Shown here piece by piece: positions 50,919 to 60,944 of a DNA stretch of 64,000 nt. A program made the position numbers and the translations under genes. Source of the DNA: an uncultured bacterium (GTDB taxonomy: Bacteria; Bacteroidota; Bacteroidia; Bacteroidales; Marinifilaceae); the NCBI GenBank assembly GCA_905216195.1, contig CAJMSX010000001.1:89798-153797 (forward strand). Reading direction: 5' to 3'. Under the pieces are notes generated by a model. The model had not been told where the DNA came from and ran no database searches. It worked only from the letters and a program-made list of their open reading frames with translations. How positions within the stretch are numbered: the stretch's first letter is position 1; the number at the start of each line of letters is the position of its first letter.

Positions 50919-52688
50919 TTAGAGGCTGGGTGTGGTGGAATTTTGTTCTTTCAATTGAATACCCAATTCTTTAATTTGCTCTTCGCTGATTTCTGAAGGT
51001 GAATCGATCATAACATCCCGTCCCGAATTATTTTTCGGGAAAGCAATGGTGTCGCGGATACTATCGAGTCCTGCAAATATAGAAACCAGGCGGTCGAAGC
51101 CGAAAGCGATTCCGCCGTGAGGAGGTGCGCCGTATTGGAATGCATTCAACAGAAAACCGAATTGGTTTTCTGCTTCTTCGGGGGTAAAGCCGAGGCATTT
51201 GAACATACGCGCCTGCAATTCGGTGTCGTGAATCCGGATGGAGCCGCCTCCGATTTCCACGCCGTTGATGACCAGGTCGTAAGCATTAGCCCTGACCTTC
51301 CCCGGTTCGCTTTCCATTTTGTCGAGGTCTTCGGCGTGGGGAGAGGTAAAAGGGTGATGCATGGCGTAAAACCGCTGGGTTTCTTCGTCCCATTCCAGCA
51401 AGGGAAAATCCACCACCCAGAGTGGTTTGAAAATGTTTTTATCCCTTAATCCCAAACGATTTCCCATTTCCAGACGTAATTCGCTGAGTTGGGGTAACGT
51501 CTTGTTCTTTACGCCGGAGAGGAGAAGGAGCAAGTCGCCGGGCGTTGCGCCACAACGGTCAGCCCAGGTTTTCAAATCCTCGTAGGAATAAAATTTGTCT
51601 ACTGAAGATTTGAAAGAACCGTCTTCGTTATACTTCACGTAGACCAGTCCCCCGGCTCCGATTTGAGGACGTTTGACGAAATCCGTGAGTTCATCCAGTT
51701 GTTTCCGGGTATAAGCGGCCCCTCCCGGTATACACAGGGCTCCGATATATTCGGCGGAATTGAACACCTGAAAATCCCGGCCTTTGACGAGGGAAGTCAG
51801 ATCGCTAAAACGCATATCGAAGCGGATATCCGGTTTATCGCATCCGTAGTATTCCATGGCATCCGTCCAGCTCATCCGCGGAAAATCAGGTAGTTCCAGA
51901 CCCTTCAATTCCCGAAACAGGTGTTTGGTCATGCCTTCGAAAACCCGGAGTACGTCTTCCCGTTCTATAAACGACATCTCGCAATCGATCTGAGTAAACT
52001 CCGGCTGACGGTCGGCCCGCAGATCTTCGTCCCGGAAACATTTGACAATCTGGTAATACCGGTCGAAACCCGCTACCATTAAAAGTTGTTTGAAGGTTTG
52101 AGGACTTTGAGGTAATGCGTAAAACTGACCTGGATTCATGCGGGAAGGAACCACAAAATCCCGCGCTCCTTCCGGGGTGCTTTTAATCAATACGGGAGTT
52201 TCCACTTCGATAAAGTCTTGTCCGTCCAGATAATTCCGTACCAAATGAGCCATCCGGTGACGCAATTCCAGGTTTTTCCGAACCGTATTGCGGCGTAAAT
52301 CCAGGTAACGGTATTTCATCCGTATTTCATCCCCTCCGTCCGTATGGTCTTCGATCGTGAAAGGAGGAATTTCGGAACGGCTCAAAACCGTCAGTTCCGA
52401 AAGTAAAATCTCGATTTCTCCGGTTGCTATTTTCTGGTTTTTACTGGCTCTCTCGACCACTTTCCCTTTTACCTGAATAACGAACTCCCGCCCCAGTTTG
52501 TCTGCCTGACTCTTTATCTTTTCGGAAGCAGATTCTTCTATTACTAATTGAGTGATTCCGTATCTGTCGCGGAGATCGATGAACGTCATGGCACCGAGAT
52601 TACGGATTTTTTGAACCCATCCGCTTAAACAAACCCTTTCATTTACGTTTTCAATTCTCAGTTGTCCGCATGTGTGTGTTCTGTACAT
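50919..52688 (-). CDS. aspS: Aspartyl-tRNA synthetase
   Basis: A 589-residue class II synthetase. Residues 1-105 are the OB-fold anticodon domain ([24 protein letters not shown]). Class II motif 1 lies in [17 protein letters not shown], motif 2 in [26 protein letters not shown], motif 3 in [15 protein letters not shown]. The bacterial GAD insertion spans about 290-420. It charges tRNA-Asp. First gene of the right-hand minus run. Confidence 0.97.
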   Translation of the reverse strand: MYRTHTCGQLRIENVNERVCLSGWVQKIRNLGAMTFIDLRDRYGITQLVIEESASEKIKSQADKLGREFVIQVKGKVVERASKNQKIATGEIEILLSELTVLSRSEIPPFTIEDHTDGGDEIRMKYRYLDLRRNTVRKNLELRHRMAHLVRNYLDGQDFIEVETPVLIKSTPEGARDFVVPSRMNPGQFYALPQSPQTFKQLLMVAGFDRYYQIVKCFRDEDLRADRQPEFTQIDCEMSFIEREDVLRVFEGMTKHLFRELKGLELPDFPRMSWTDAMEYYGCDKPDIRFDMRFSDLTSLVKGRDFQVFNSAEYIGALCIPGGAAYTRKQLDELTDFVKRPQIGAGGLVYVKYNEDGSFKSSVDKFYSYEDLKTWADRCGATPGDLLLLLSGVKNKTLPQLSELRLEMGNRLGLRDKNIFKPLWVVDFPLLEWDEETQRFYAMHHPFTSPHAEDLDKMESEPGKVRANAYDLVINGVEIGGGSIRIHDTELQARMFKCLGFTPEEAENQFGFLLNAFQYGAPPHGGIAFGFDRLVSIFAGLDSIRDTIAFPKNNSGRDVMIDSPSEISEEQIKELGIQLKEQNSTTPSL

Positions 52689-52909
52689 TAGACTGAATTT
52701 AAATGTTGATCCGTTTTTATGGGCTTATAAGGTTGATTATAAGTATAACCGAATCACTGTGAGTTAATTATATTATTTCTCTGGTTGAAAGGTGTGTGAC
52801 ACCTATTTTACTAAGTTGCGAAAATACGAAAATAATAGCGATTTGGAAATGCTAAACCGAAAAAAGTGATACAGCCTCGAGGGAAGCGTTATCCCTTCCC
52901 CACACCCCT

Positions 52910-53623
52910 TTAATATAAGTCGTATTCTTTACTGAGTAATTCGATGGTTTGTGAAAGAGTCGTATCGGCTGTATGGATCGGATTGAAATTTACACCAAAG
53001 GCTGCTAGGTTGAGGATATTGCGAATGTAATTGTCTTCGATGCGGTGTTTCCAGATCTTATAGATATTTTCTTTCAGATTACGGCAGAGATCCCGTTCCC
53101 GCTTCCCGAATTCCGCATATTCCTTTTCGTTAAGATGCTCTCCGTTTTTTTCTTTTATGGTATAATACCAGGAAACCGTGACATTGGCATTTTCCAGCTG
53201 ATTGTAGGCATCGAGGATTTGCAGTATCACTCCTTTTTTCTGTACATGCGGGATCAGAGCGGAAGACTTCAGCATTTCCAGGGCATTCCCCGAATAGATA
53301 AATCGGGAACTCGTATAAGGTGCGTTCAGGTACATTTGTAAGGAATCCCGGTCGGCCTTTTCGATTTGTCCTTCGAACCGGAGAATGTACCGGGAGGCTT
53401 CTCGCTCGTAAGCAAGGGTGTGGCTGATTTTTTGCAGCGTTTTCTTATTTAATTCCAGTTCATTTTTGATAATTTGCATAGCCTGGGCCACTTCTTTTGC
53501 TTTGGCATGGGCCGAAACCGCATTGCTTACCGCGAAGGTAATGATAATCCCCAGGATAACCACTGAAAGTTGTAAAATATAGTCCCCTAATTTCCAGGTT
53601 GTTAGATTTCTAATGTTTTTCAT
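52910..53623 (-). CDS. Membrane protein resembling DUF6090
   Basis: The frame is open from 53656, but the -7 element TATATTTG covers 53656-53663, so transcripts cannot contain the first ATG; I use ATG 53623 (MKNIRNLTTWKLGDYILQL, 237 residues). One membrane helix at residues 14-34 (YILQLSVVILGIIITFAVSN) is followed by a helical extracytoplasmic or cytoplasmic domain with IIKNELELNKKTLQK and repeated Arg/Tyr pairs. Proteins of this build (DUF6090) are frequent in Bacteroidota and unknown in function. Confidence 0.6.
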   Translation of the reverse strand: MKNIRNLTTWKLGDYILQLSVVILGIIITFAVSNAVSAHAKAKEVAQAMQIIKNELELNKKTLQKISHTLAYEREASRYILRFEGQIEKADRDSLQMYLNAPYTSSRFIYSGNALEMLKSSALIPHVQKKGVILQILDAYNQLENANVTVSWYYTIKEKNGEHLNEKEYAEFGKRERDLCRNLKENIYKIWKHRIEDNYIRNILNLAAFGVNFNPIHTADTTLSQTIELLSKEYDLY

Positions 53624-53655
53624 AATCTTTAGCATGCCGGCAAAAAAAATACACA

Positions 53656-53663
53656 CAAATATA
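53656..53663 (-). promoter_or_regulatory. -7 element TATATTTG
   Basis: On the minus strand the bases read TATATTTG, a perfect TAnnTTTG, 33 bases before the ATG at 53623. It decides against the start at 53656. Confidence 0.55.
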
Positions 53664-53749
53664 ATATATTCGCGGGAAAAACAGCTGGATTATCACAGGA
53701 TATGTCGGAAAGTTTTTTTTAAAATTCTTTATCTTTCAAGAATTCGGCC

Positions 53750-53757
53750 TATCTTTG
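53750..53757 (+). promoter_or_regulatory. -7 element TATCTTTG of cvpA
   Basis: TATCTTTG matches TAnnTTTG and covers the TTG codon at 53755 that would be an upstream start. The real start must lie further on (GTG at 53782). Confidence 0.55.
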
Positions 53758-53781
53758 ATTTTCCGAAATAAAAGCATACCG

Positions 53782-54261
53782 GTGAATTACGTAGACATTA
53801 TATTGTTATTGCCTTTATTATACGGAGCCTATAAAGGCTTCTCCAAAGGCTTGATCATTGAAATCGCCACTTTACTGGGGCTGGTGCTGGGGGTATTTAT
53901 AGCCATTAAATATTCCGGTTATACAGAAGAATTTTTGCGCGATTTTCTGAATATCTCTTCCAAATATCTTTCCTATATTGCTTTGGGAATTACTTTTTTA
54001 GTCGTGGTGATTTTAATTTATCTGTTGGGGAAGATGCTGACAAAGCTGGTAGATATGGTCTCTCTGGGGCTGGTGAATAAATTGTTGGGGACCGTGTTGG
54101 GAGCGGCTAAATATTTTGTAATTCTGTGCGTTATACTGCTTATTGCCGACGCTTTGGACGATAAATTTCATTTTATGAACGAGGAGGTAAAAAAGAATAG
54201 TCTTTTGTACAATCCTTTTCTTACCTTTGCACAGCAAATGTATAATAGGATCAGATTCTGA
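53782..54261 (+). CDS. CvpA-family membrane protein
   Basis: I choose GTG at 53782 (VNYVDIILLLPLLYGAYKG, read as Met-Asn-Tyr): the promoter -7 box excludes the TTG at 53755, and CvpA-like proteins begin exactly with this phrase. The protein has 159 residues and four membrane helices (about 5-20, 27-45, 65-85 and 100-125), with the family motif GAYKGFSKGLIIEIATLLGL. CvpA is tied to colicin V production and envelope functions in other bacteria. Confidence 0.8.
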   Translation: MNYVDIILLLPLLYGAYKGFSKGLIIEIATLLGLVLGVFIAIKYSGYTEEFLRDFLNISSKYLSYIALGITFLVVVILIYLLGKMLTKLVDMVSLGLVNKLLGTVLGAAKYFVILCVILLIADALDDKFHFMNEEVKKNSLLYNPFLTFAQQMYNRIRF

Positions 54262-54315
54262 AACGGATGAAAGAAGTAGGCTGGAAAACAACGGGGACCT
54301 TGTATTATTGACAGG

Positions 54316-54344
54316 AGCACCTGTGGGGTGCTTGCCGTTTTTTG
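54316..54344 (+). terminator. Terminator after cvpA
   Basis: GGAGCACC / GGGTGCTT hairpin with a TGTG loop followed by TGCCGTTTTTTG. Separates cvpA from tyrS. Confidence 0.6.
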
Positions 54345-54379
54345 ATTTAAAATAAAAATAAAATAGAAAATAAATAAAG

Positions 54380-55672
54380 ATGAATTTTGTAGATGAACTT
54401 AAGTGGAGAGGCATGATTCATGATATCATGCCCGGAACGGAAGAACAGTTGGCGAAAGGACAAACGACCGCTTATGTAGGTATCGATCCTACGGCGGATT
54501 CTTTACATGTAGGGCACCTGGTGTCGGTCATGATGATGAAGCATTTACAGATGGCCGGTCATAAGCCTATTTTTATTATTGGGGGCGCTACGGGAATGAT
54601 AGGCGATCCGAGCGGGAAATCGCAGGAAAGAAATTTGCTCGACGAAGAGACCATTGGCCGGAATATGGCTGGCATCAAAGCACAATTATCCCGTTTTATC
54701 GATTTCAATTCCTCCGCTTCGAATGCGGCGATTATGCTGAATAATTACGATTGGATGAAAGAATTCTCTTTCCTGGATTTTATACGGGAAGTAGGTAAAC
54801 ACATTACCGTCAATTATATGATGGCTAAAGATTCGGTAAAAAAGAGGCTGGGCAGCGAAGCGGTTCAGGGCATGTCTTTTACCGAATTTACCTATCAGTT
54901 GGTGCAAGGGTATGATTTTTTGTATTTGCGGAAGAATTACGATTGCCTGTTGCAAATGGGAGGCTCGGATCAATGGGGAAATATCACGACCGGAGGAGAA
55001 TTAATTCGCCGGAAAGAAGGATTGGATGCTTACGGATTGACCTGGCCGTTGATGACAAAGAGTGACGGCAGGAAATTCGGTAAAACCGAATCGGGAAACA
55101 TTTGGCTGGACCCCGCCCGGACTTCCCCTTATAAGTTTTATCAATTTTGGTTGAATGCGGCCGATGAAGATGCGGAAAAATATGTGAAAATATTTACGAT
55201 TCTGCCTCCGGCCCAGATCGATGCCTTGATCGCCGAACACCGGCAAGCTCCTCATATGCGTAACTTGCAAAAAACGCTGGCAAAAGAAGTGACTTGCCTC
55301 ATCCATGGGGAAGAAGCTTATGAATCCGCTCTGGAAGCTTCTCAGATCCTTTTCGGAAATGCGACGTCGGAGACGTTGAAGAAGCTCGATGAAGATACAT
55401 TTTTGTCGGTTTTCGAAGGTGTTCCTCAATTTGAAATCCCGGCGGCTGATTTGAAAGAAGGTATTCCGGCAGTAGAGTTTCTGGCCGGCAAAACCGGGAT
55501 TATGAATTCGAAAGGGGAAGCCCGAAGAGCATTAAAAGCCAACTCCATCAGTATTAACAAAGAAAAGGTGAGGGAAGAAACCGTGATCGACGAAACTCAG
55601 CTGATAGACGGGAAATATATTCTGGCTCAGAGCGGTAAGAAAAATTATTATTTGGTTATCGTCAAGCCATAA
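54380..55672 (+). CDS. tyrS: Tyrosyl-tRNA synthetase
   Basis: A 430-residue class I synthetase. The HIGH signature is [10 protein letters not shown] (residues about 40-49), the tyrosine-binding region includes [12 protein letters not shown] and [11 protein letters not shown], and the KMSKS-equivalent loop is [14 protein letters not shown]. The C-terminal S4 RNA-binding domain (from about 365) has [16 protein letters not shown]. It charges tRNA-Tyr. Single gene. Confidence 0.97.
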   Translation: MNFVDELKWRGMIHDIMPGTEEQLAKGQTTAYVGIDPTADSLHVGHLVSVMMMKHLQMAGHKPIFIIGGATGMIGDPSGKSQERNLLDEETIGRNMAGIKAQLSRFIDFNSSASNAAIMLNNYDWMKEFSFLDFIREVGKHITVNYMMAKDSVKKRLGSEAVQGMSFTEFTYQLVQGYDFLYLRKNYDCLLQMGGSDQWGNITTGGELIRRKEGLDAYGLTWPLMTKSDGRKFGKTESGNIWLDPARTSPYKFYQFWLNAADEDAEKYVKIFTILPPAQIDALIAEHRQAPHMRNLQKTLAKEVTCLIHGEEAYESALEASQILFGNATSETLKKLDEDTFLSVFEGVPQFEIPAADLKEGIPAVEFLAGKTGIMNSKGEARRALKANSISINKEKVREETVIDETQLIDGKYILAQSGKKNYYLVIVKP

Positions 55673-55750
55673 AAAGAACGTTTCCCAGGAATGTCCCGGG
55701 GTGCGTGGAATTATTTGCTTTTAATGGACAAGAAGAATACGAATAAAAGG

Positions 55751-55775
55751 GAGTGTCGCACTGACACTCTCTCTA
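55751..55775. terminator. Bidirectional terminator between tyrS and hflX
   Basis: GAGTGTC / GACACTC with a GCACT loop, followed on the plus strand by TCTCTCTATTTTT. The convergent genes tyrS and hflX both end here. Confidence 0.7.
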
Positions 55776-55788
55776 TTTTTACCGGAAA

Positions 55789-57012
55789 CTATTCCTGATC
55801 TTCGTATTCTTCGTACAGGAAGTCGTTGTATGGAAAGCGGGCTGAATGAATGTCTTTGACGACGTCGTACAATTTATTTTTCAATTCTTCTATATTTTCT
55901 TTGCAAGCCGCCGATATGTATACGGTTTCGGTTTCCTGTTTCGACATCCACATCTGCTTCAGGTCTTCCAGACTGTAATTCTGTCGTTCGATGGGCGTCA
56001 GATCGTCCTCGTCTTTTTTCACATAGGTAAAAGCGTCGATTTTATTAAATACGATGATAGTCGGTTTCGGCTCTTGGATCAATTCCGCCAGGGTTTCGTT
56101 CACCACTATAATCTGGTCTTCGAACTGAGGGTGAGAGATATCCACCACATGAAAAAAAACATCGGCCTCCCGTACTTCATCGAGGGTAGATTTGAAAGAT
56201 TCGATGAGGTGAGTAGGAAGTTTACGGATAAAACCGACCGTGTCGGCCAATAATAAGGGAACGTTTTTGATCGTAATTTTACGAACCGTGGTGTCCAGCG
56301 TAGCAAAGAGTTTATTTTCTGCAAATACTTCCGATTTACTGAGCAGGTTCATCAAAGTGGATTTCCCTACGTTGGTGTATCCGACTAATGCTACCCGGAC
56401 CAGCTTTCCCCGGTTTTTCCGCTGAGTGGCCATTTGTTTGTCGATGCGGTTCAACTGTTCTTTCAGACGTGTAATTTTATCCCGGATGACTCGCCGGTCC
56501 GTTTCGATTTCCGTTTCTCCGGGCCCCCTTAGCCCGATGCCTCCTTTTTGACGTTCGAGGTGAGTCCACATGCCTGCCAAACGAGGCAGCAGGTACTGAT
56601 ATTGTGCTAATTCCACCTGAGTCTTGGCATGTGCTGTCCGTGCCCGGTTGGCAAAAATATCGAGTATCAGATTCGTTCGGTCGAGTACCTTCACTCCCTG
56701 TAATTCATTTTCGATGTTGCGAAGTTGAGTGGGACTGAGTTCATCGTCGAAGATCACTACGTCCACCGGATTTTCGGTAATGTAGGCTTTAATCTCTTCC
56801 AGTTTTCCTTTTCCGATAAAGGTGCTGTTTACCGGTTTATCCAGATTTTGCGTAAATATTCTGACCGTTTCGGCTCCGGCAGTTTCCGCCAGGAAAGCCA
56901 GTTCGTCCAGGTATTCGTTCATGCGATCCGGACCTACTCCTTCATCCTGTATGGCCACGCCGACCAAAACGGCTTTTTCCGTTTGTTTTTTGGTATAAAA
57001 GTAATCCCCCAT
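55789..57012 (-). CDS. hflX: Ribosome-associated GTPase HflX
   Basis: A 407-residue GTPase. The N-terminal HflX domain has STFIGKGKLEEIKAY, VLDRTNLILDIFANRARTAHAKTQVELAQ and GLRGPGETEIETDRR. The G domain carries GYTNVGKSTL (G1), LDTTVRK (G2), DTVGFIRKLP (G3) and FNKIDAF (G4). It splits or rescues ribosomes. The C-terminal ten residues are acidic. Confidence 0.97.
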   Translation of the reverse strand: MGDYFYTKKQTEKAVLVGVAIQDEGVGPDRMNEYLDELAFLAETAGAETVRIFTQNLDKPVNSTFIGKGKLEEIKAYITENPVDVVIFDDELSPTQLRNIENELQGVKVLDRTNLILDIFANRARTAHAKTQVELAQYQYLLPRLAGMWTHLERQKGGIGLRGPGETEIETDRRVIRDKITRLKEQLNRIDKQMATQRKNRGKLVRVALVGYTNVGKSTLMNLLSKSEVFAENKLFATLDTTVRKITIKNVPLLLADTVGFIRKLPTHLIESFKSTLDEVREADVFFHVVDISHPQFEDQIIVVNETLAELIQEPKPTIIVFNKIDAFTYVKKDEDDLTPIERQNYSLEDLKQMWMSKQETETVYISAACKENIEELKNKLYDVVKDIHSARFPYNDFLYEEYEDQE

Positions 57013-57103
57013 AAATTTTATCTGTATAAAGCTGTCTGTCGAAGGTTGAACGCAATAGAAAGGCTAAAGTTTCTTTTGTGTAAACCTTCCGTTTGTTCAG
57101 ACA

Positions 57104-57135
57104 GAAAGGGGCTGACATAATTGACAGCCCCTTTC
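57104..57135 (-). terminator. Terminator of tonB
   Basis: GAAAGGGGCTG / CAGCCCCTTTC, 11-bp perfect stem, 10-base loop, in minus orientation after the tonB stop at 57156. Confidence 0.65.
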
Positions 57136-57155
57136 GTATGTTTGTTTGTTCAAAA

Positions 57156-57839
57156 TTAATTCGCCAACTGGAAATTAACCGGAACCTGATACGAAACCCG
57201 AACCGGTTTCCCTCTCTGTGTTCCCGGATTCCACTTCGGCATCATTTTTACAACACGAAGTGCTTCCTGATTCAAGGATTCGTCCTGTCCTCTCAAAATC
57301 CTTACATCGGTAATACTACCGTCTTTCTCAACTACAAATCCCACATATACCTTTCCTTGTACTCCGTTTTCCGCAGCAACAACCGGATACTTCGTGTGAT
57401 CTTTCAACCATTTGATTACATTTCCTTTGAAACTCGGCATGTTTTCTACTGCCTTGAAAATGTGTTCTTCACCCGTATCCTCTTCGCCCAGATCTTCGAA
57501 TTTGGTAACGTCTACTACCGTATTCTCCGCTTCGTCTTCAGCATCCGTGATTTCCAGATCGTCATCCACATCCTGATCGTTTTCAACGATATCAATCAAG
57601 TCCGCCAACTTCGGAGCCGCGGGAGGAGGAGGAGGAGGAGGGGTGTTCTGTTGCGTGATGGGGATAATCTCGTCTTCCACCTGCATTTGGGCTGTTTGTT
57701 CGATATTTTTAGTCTTCGAAGTCTCTGACTTCCATTCGAAAGCAAACAATAAAATAGCCAAAGCAAGTGCAAGACCGATCTCGAAGAAAAGTGTTTTTTT
57801 CCCTTCAAGATCTGCTTTCGGTGCCTTTTTTACTTCCAT
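57156..57839 (-). CDS. tonB: TonB-family energy transducer
   Basis: A 227-residue protein. A cytoplasmic N-terminus (KKAPKADLEGKK) is followed by one membrane helix (residues 20-38, FFEIGLALALAILLFAF), an acidic periplasmic linker with a Pro run (residues about 66-72, six Pro) and the TonB C-terminal domain (about 145-227: VIKWLKDHTKYPVVAAENGVQGKVYVGFVVEKDG, ending VSYQVPVNFQL). It couples the proton-motive force to TonB-dependent receptors. The -7 box is about 190 bases upstream. Confidence 0.9.
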   Translation of the reverse strand: MEVKKAPKADLEGKKTLFFEIGLALALAILLFAFEWKSETSKTKNIEQTAQMQVEDEIIPITQQNTPPPPPPPAAPKLADLIDIVENDQDVDDDLEITDAEDEAENTVVDVTKFEDLGEEDTGEEHIFKAVENMPSFKGNVIKWLKDHTKYPVVAAENGVQGKVYVGFVVEKDGSITDVRILRGQDESLNQEALRVVKMMPKWNPGTQRGKPVRVSYQVPVNFQLAN

Positions 57840-58025
57840 GATATCAATTTAATTTGTTTTTTATTACATCTCACTTCCAGTGGGTAAAGATAAGGAAAAT
57901 CGGATAAAAACCCAACAATTCAAACGTTTTTTTTGAAGGAAACGTTAAAATCGCCGGCTTATCCCTCCGTAAACGTTAATGGTTTTAACATAAATAAATA
58001 TCGTTTTTTATTTTTTCCGGTGTTG

Positions 58026-58033
58026 CAAAGATA
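58026..58033 (-). promoter_or_regulatory. -7 element TATCTTTG of tonB
   Basis: TATCTTTG on the minus strand fits TAnnTTTG. It implies a leader of about 180 bases before tonB (57839). Confidence 0.45.
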
Positions 58034-58060
58034 AAATTTACTTATTTATTTTGTAAAGAT

Positions 58061-58744
58061 ATGTTGAAGATATTTTATATAGACTTGTCGGATAATTTAT
58101 TTACTGCTTCGGAAGAGAAGAGCTCCGGTATCTCCCTGGAAAGCAGATTACATCCGAAGATGCCGGTTTACAAAAATCCTGTCGTCAGCCGAAACAAACG
58201 GGTGGGGAAGGCGGTAACGGCTTATGTGGCCTGTCGGTTTATCGGAAAGTCGGAAAAGGGATATATCCTTGTGAGGAATGAATATGGTAAACCTTATTTT
58301 CGGGACTATCCTCATTTCTTTTTTAATATATCCCATTCCGGTGATTTTTTGGTATACGCATTTAGCGATACGGAAGTGGGGGTAGATATCGAACGAGTCA
58401 ACACAGCGAGAATGGCTGTGGCCGCGCGCTTTTTTCATCCGGAGGAAACCCGGCTGCTGGAACAGGCCGCTTCCGAGGAAAGGGACAGGCTTTTTTTCCG
58501 GTACTGGTCGGTGAAAGAAAGTTTTTTAAAATACACCGGGAAGGGGTTGAGTCGACCTTTATCGTCTTTTCGAGTGGAGTTGACCGACCCGGGCGCGGCT
58601 ATCTACGAAGATTCAAAGCGTTTACCTCTCTTCGTGCGGGAGTGTCCGGTGGCTGCCGGCTATATGTCCTACGTTTGCAGCAGACAACCGGATATTCCGG
58701 AAATAGTGCCTCTTTTTTATCGGGACCTGAAAGCTTATCTGTAA
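58061..58744 (+). CDS. 4'-phosphopantetheinyl transferase
   Basis: A 227-residue Sfp-type transferase. The signature is VGVDIERVN (metal-binding Asp/Glu) and, 40 residues on, RYWSVKESFLKYTGKGL (Glu and Lys that bind CoA). The N-terminal half has YGKPYFRDYPHFFFNISHSGDFLVYAF, with the conserved FNISHSG. It adds the phosphopantetheine arm to carrier proteins; which carrier is used here is not visible. Confidence 0.9.
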   Translation: MLKIFYIDLSDNLFTASEEKSSGISLESRLHPKMPVYKNPVVSRNKRVGKAVTAYVACRFIGKSEKGYILVRNEYGKPYFRDYPHFFFNISHSGDFLVYAFSDTEVGVDIERVNTARMAVAARFFHPEETRLLEQAASEERDRLFFRYWSVKESFLKYTGKGLSRPLSSFRVELTDPGAAIYEDSKRLPLFVRECPVAAGYMSYVCSRQPDIPEIVPLFYRDLKAYL

Positions 58745-58799
58745 AAAACGAGGGTAAGGCAGATCAAAAGGAAAAGAAGACCGGAAAGTAAAGGAGCTT

Positions 58800-58834
58800 G
58801 TACGGAAATGAAAATTAAATTTCCATTTCCGTAC
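58800..58834. terminator. Terminator between the transferase gene and asd
   Basis: GTACGGAAATG / CATTTCCGTAC, 11-bp perfect stem, 13-base AT-rich loop, between converging genes. No long T tract. Confidence 0.65.
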
Positions 58835-58847
58835 CGGGTAAAATCAT

Positions 58848-59861
58848 TTAGCGGGTTAATGCCTGTTGACGGCAGAGGTATTCTGCAATCTGAACAGCGT
58901 TCAGGGCTGCTCCTTTTTTGATTTGGTCGCCGACTACCCAGAACGTCAGTCCGTTTTCGTTGGCCAGATCTTTCCGGATCCGTCCCACGTAGACCGGGTC
59001 TTTGCCCGAAACGAAAAGAGGCATCGGATATATTTTACCGGCCGGATCATCTTGCAGTACGATCCCTTCGGCTTGCCCGAAAGCCGCCCGGGCCTCCCGG
59101 ACTGACACAGGATGTTCGGTTTCCAGCCAGATACTCTCGGAATGAGCCCGAAGGGCCGGAACTCGTACGCAAGTAGCACTTACCCGTATGTCCGAATGCA
59201 TGATTTTGCGGGTTTCATGATACATTTTCATTTCTTCTTTCGTATAGCCGTTGTCCGTGAAAACGTCTACTTGCGGAATCAGGTTGTAAGCCAGTTGATA
59301 GGCGAATTTTTCTACGGTAGGCTCGTCCCCTGCCGCTAATTGCCTGTATTGGGTCTCTAATTCTGCCATAGCTGCTGCACCGGCACCGCTGGCAGCCTGA
59401 TAAGTGGAAACATGGACCTGCCGGATGTGACTGACGGATTCGATGGCTTTTAGAGCAACCACCATTTGTATGGTGGTACAGTTGGGATTCGCAATGATAT
59501 TCCGGGGACGGTTCAAGGCATCCGAGGCATTTACTTCAGGAACTACCAAAGGAATATCTTCTTCCATCCGGAATGCGCTGGAATTATCGATCATGATTGT
59601 ACCGTAACGGGTGATGGTCTCCGCATATTCCTTGGAAGTGCCCGCTCCGGCAGACACAAAAGCTATGTCGATGTCTTTAAAATCGTCGTTATGTTGCAAA
59701 AGCTTTACTTCCAGTTTTTTCCCCCGGAATTCGTATTTCGTACCGGCGCTTCGGGAAGAACCGAATAATCGCAATTCCTCCAGCGGAAAATTTCTTTCAT
59801 CGAGCACACGTAAAAATTCTTGTCCTACCGCTCCGCTTGCTCCAACAATAGCTACTTTCAT
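58848..59861 (-). CDS. asd: Aspartate-semialdehyde dehydrogenase
   Basis: A 337-residue enzyme. Residues 7-13 (GASGAVG) are the NADP-binding loop, [11 protein letters not shown] continues the fold, and the catalytic Cys128 is in [10 protein letters not shown]. The substrate-binding His/Arg region includes [12 protein letters not shown]. It reduces aspartyl phosphate to the semialdehyde in lysine, threonine and methionine synthesis. Confidence 0.95.
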   Translation of the reverse strand: MKVAIVGASGAVGQEFLRVLDERNFPLEELRLFGSSRSAGTKYEFRGKKLEVKLLQHNDDFKDIDIAFVSAGAGTSKEYAETITRYGTIMIDNSSAFRMEEDIPLVVPEVNASDALNRPRNIIANPNCTTIQMVVALKAIESVSHIRQVHVSTYQAASGAGAAAMAELETQYRQLAAGDEPTVEKFAYQLAYNLIPQVDVFTDNGYTKEEMKMYHETRKIMHSDIRVSATCVRVPALRAHSESIWLETEHPVSVREARAAFGQAEGIVLQDDPAGKIYPMPLFVSGKDPVYVGRIRKDLANENGLTFWVVGDQIKKGAALNAVQIAEYLCRQQALTR

Positions 59862-60208
59862 CTTTCTATTTATTTCTCCGGACTTTCCGTCTGCATAAGA
59901 CGACCGGGTTTAACTTCGGTTGATTTCTCCCGACAAAAATAGTATTTTGTCGTTGTAGGAAAAATTAAGTGAAGTTATTTTTCATACACTTCAAAGGTTG
60001 TTTAAAATATAACAAAAAGTATGTTTTATAGTTTTGGATGCTGTTGGTGGGGAATGAAGCATCCGCCGGAAAAGAAGAAGGTATTTTCTTCGCTGAGGGC
60101 GTATAGGGAGATAGGGTTTAGGAATTTTGGGAGAGAAAGGTTGTTTTTTAGGGGTTATTTTATTACATTTAGAAGTTTTAAAGCCAATAAAATTTAAATA
60201 AAAGCAGT
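59862..60208. other. Intergenic region between asd and the nitroreductase gene
   Basis: A 347-base gap between divergent genes. It holds the asd -7 element (59934-59941) and AT-rich DNA with weak TAnnTTTG matches toward 60029; no gene or repeat is supported. Confidence 0.6.
59934..59941 (-). promoter_or_regulatory. -7 element TATTTTTG of asd
   Basis: The minus strand reads TATTTTTG, fitting TAnnTTTG, 73 bases before the asd ATG. Confidence 0.45.
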
Positions 60209-60850
60209 ATGAAAAGCCTAGGTTTTGTTATTGTGCTGTGTTGCGTTGCCTCTTTGGGTGGACGTGCGCAGGAACTGAAAGAGATTAAATTGAAAGCGCC
60301 TGATAAGAATCGGGGAGTATCTGTTATGAAAGCATTGGAATTGCGGCAGTCCCAGCGGGAATTTGCTCCCCGGGCTTTAAGCCGGGAGGATTTGTCCGAT
60401 TTATTGTGGGCGGCGAATGGAATCAACCGGCCCGAATCGGGGAAACGCACAGCCCCGTCGGCCATGAATAAGCAGGATATCGATATATACGTTTGTTTGC
60501 CGGAGGGAGCTTATCTTTATGAGGCAAAAGATCATGTTTTGAAACCCGTAACAGCCGGGGATTTACGTATGGCTGTAGCAGGTGCACAGTCCCAGGTGGC
60601 AGAAGCTCCGGTAGCTTTGGTGCTGGTATCTGACATTGCCAAATTCAATGGAGACAAAACGCAGCGTATGCTGATGGGAGCTATGGATGCGGGTATCGTA
60701 TCGCAAAATATTGCTGTTTTCTGTGCCGGAACAGGCCTGGTAACGGTTCCCCGGATGTCCATGGATCAGGCGAAGTTAAAGAAGGCGTTGAAGTTGCGCT
60801 CGGAGCAGGAGCTGATGCTGAACAATCCGGTCGGATATCCGAAGCCCTGA
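60209..60850 (+). CDS. Exported nitroreductase-family protein
   Basis: A 213-residue protein with a signal peptide (residues 1-22, ending GRAQ). The rest is a nitroreductase fold of the SagB/ThcOx branch: ALELRQSQREFAPRALSREDLSDLLWAANGINRPESGKRTAPSA, with the FMN-binding Arg in RQSQRxF, and VSQNIAVFCAGTGLVTVPRM. Such signal-bearing nitroreductases are frequent in Bacteroidota and act outside the cytoplasm. The substrate is unknown. Confidence 0.85.
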   Translation: MKSLGFVIVLCCVASLGGRAQELKEIKLKAPDKNRGVSVMKALELRQSQREFAPRALSREDLSDLLWAANGINRPESGKRTAPSAMNKQDIDIYVCLPEGAYLYEAKDHVLKPVTAGDLRMAVAGAQSQVAEAPVALVLVSDIAKFNGDKTQRMLMGAMDAGIVSQNIAVFCAGTGLVTVPRMSMDQAKLKKALKLRSEQELMLNNPVGYPKP

Positions 60851-60944
60851 TCCGGAGGAGAAAACGATTTTTCCGGAGGAAGTGTGGCGGAATAAAAACC
60901 GGTGCAGACACGGCCTCCGGGAAAAGAGATCGCTTGCTGTTTTT

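Noticed and set aside
57604..57655. GGAGGAGGAGGAGG run as a possible simple-sequence phase-variation tract
   Set aside because: It codes for the normal Pro-rich linker of TonB, and its change in units of three would not shift the frame.
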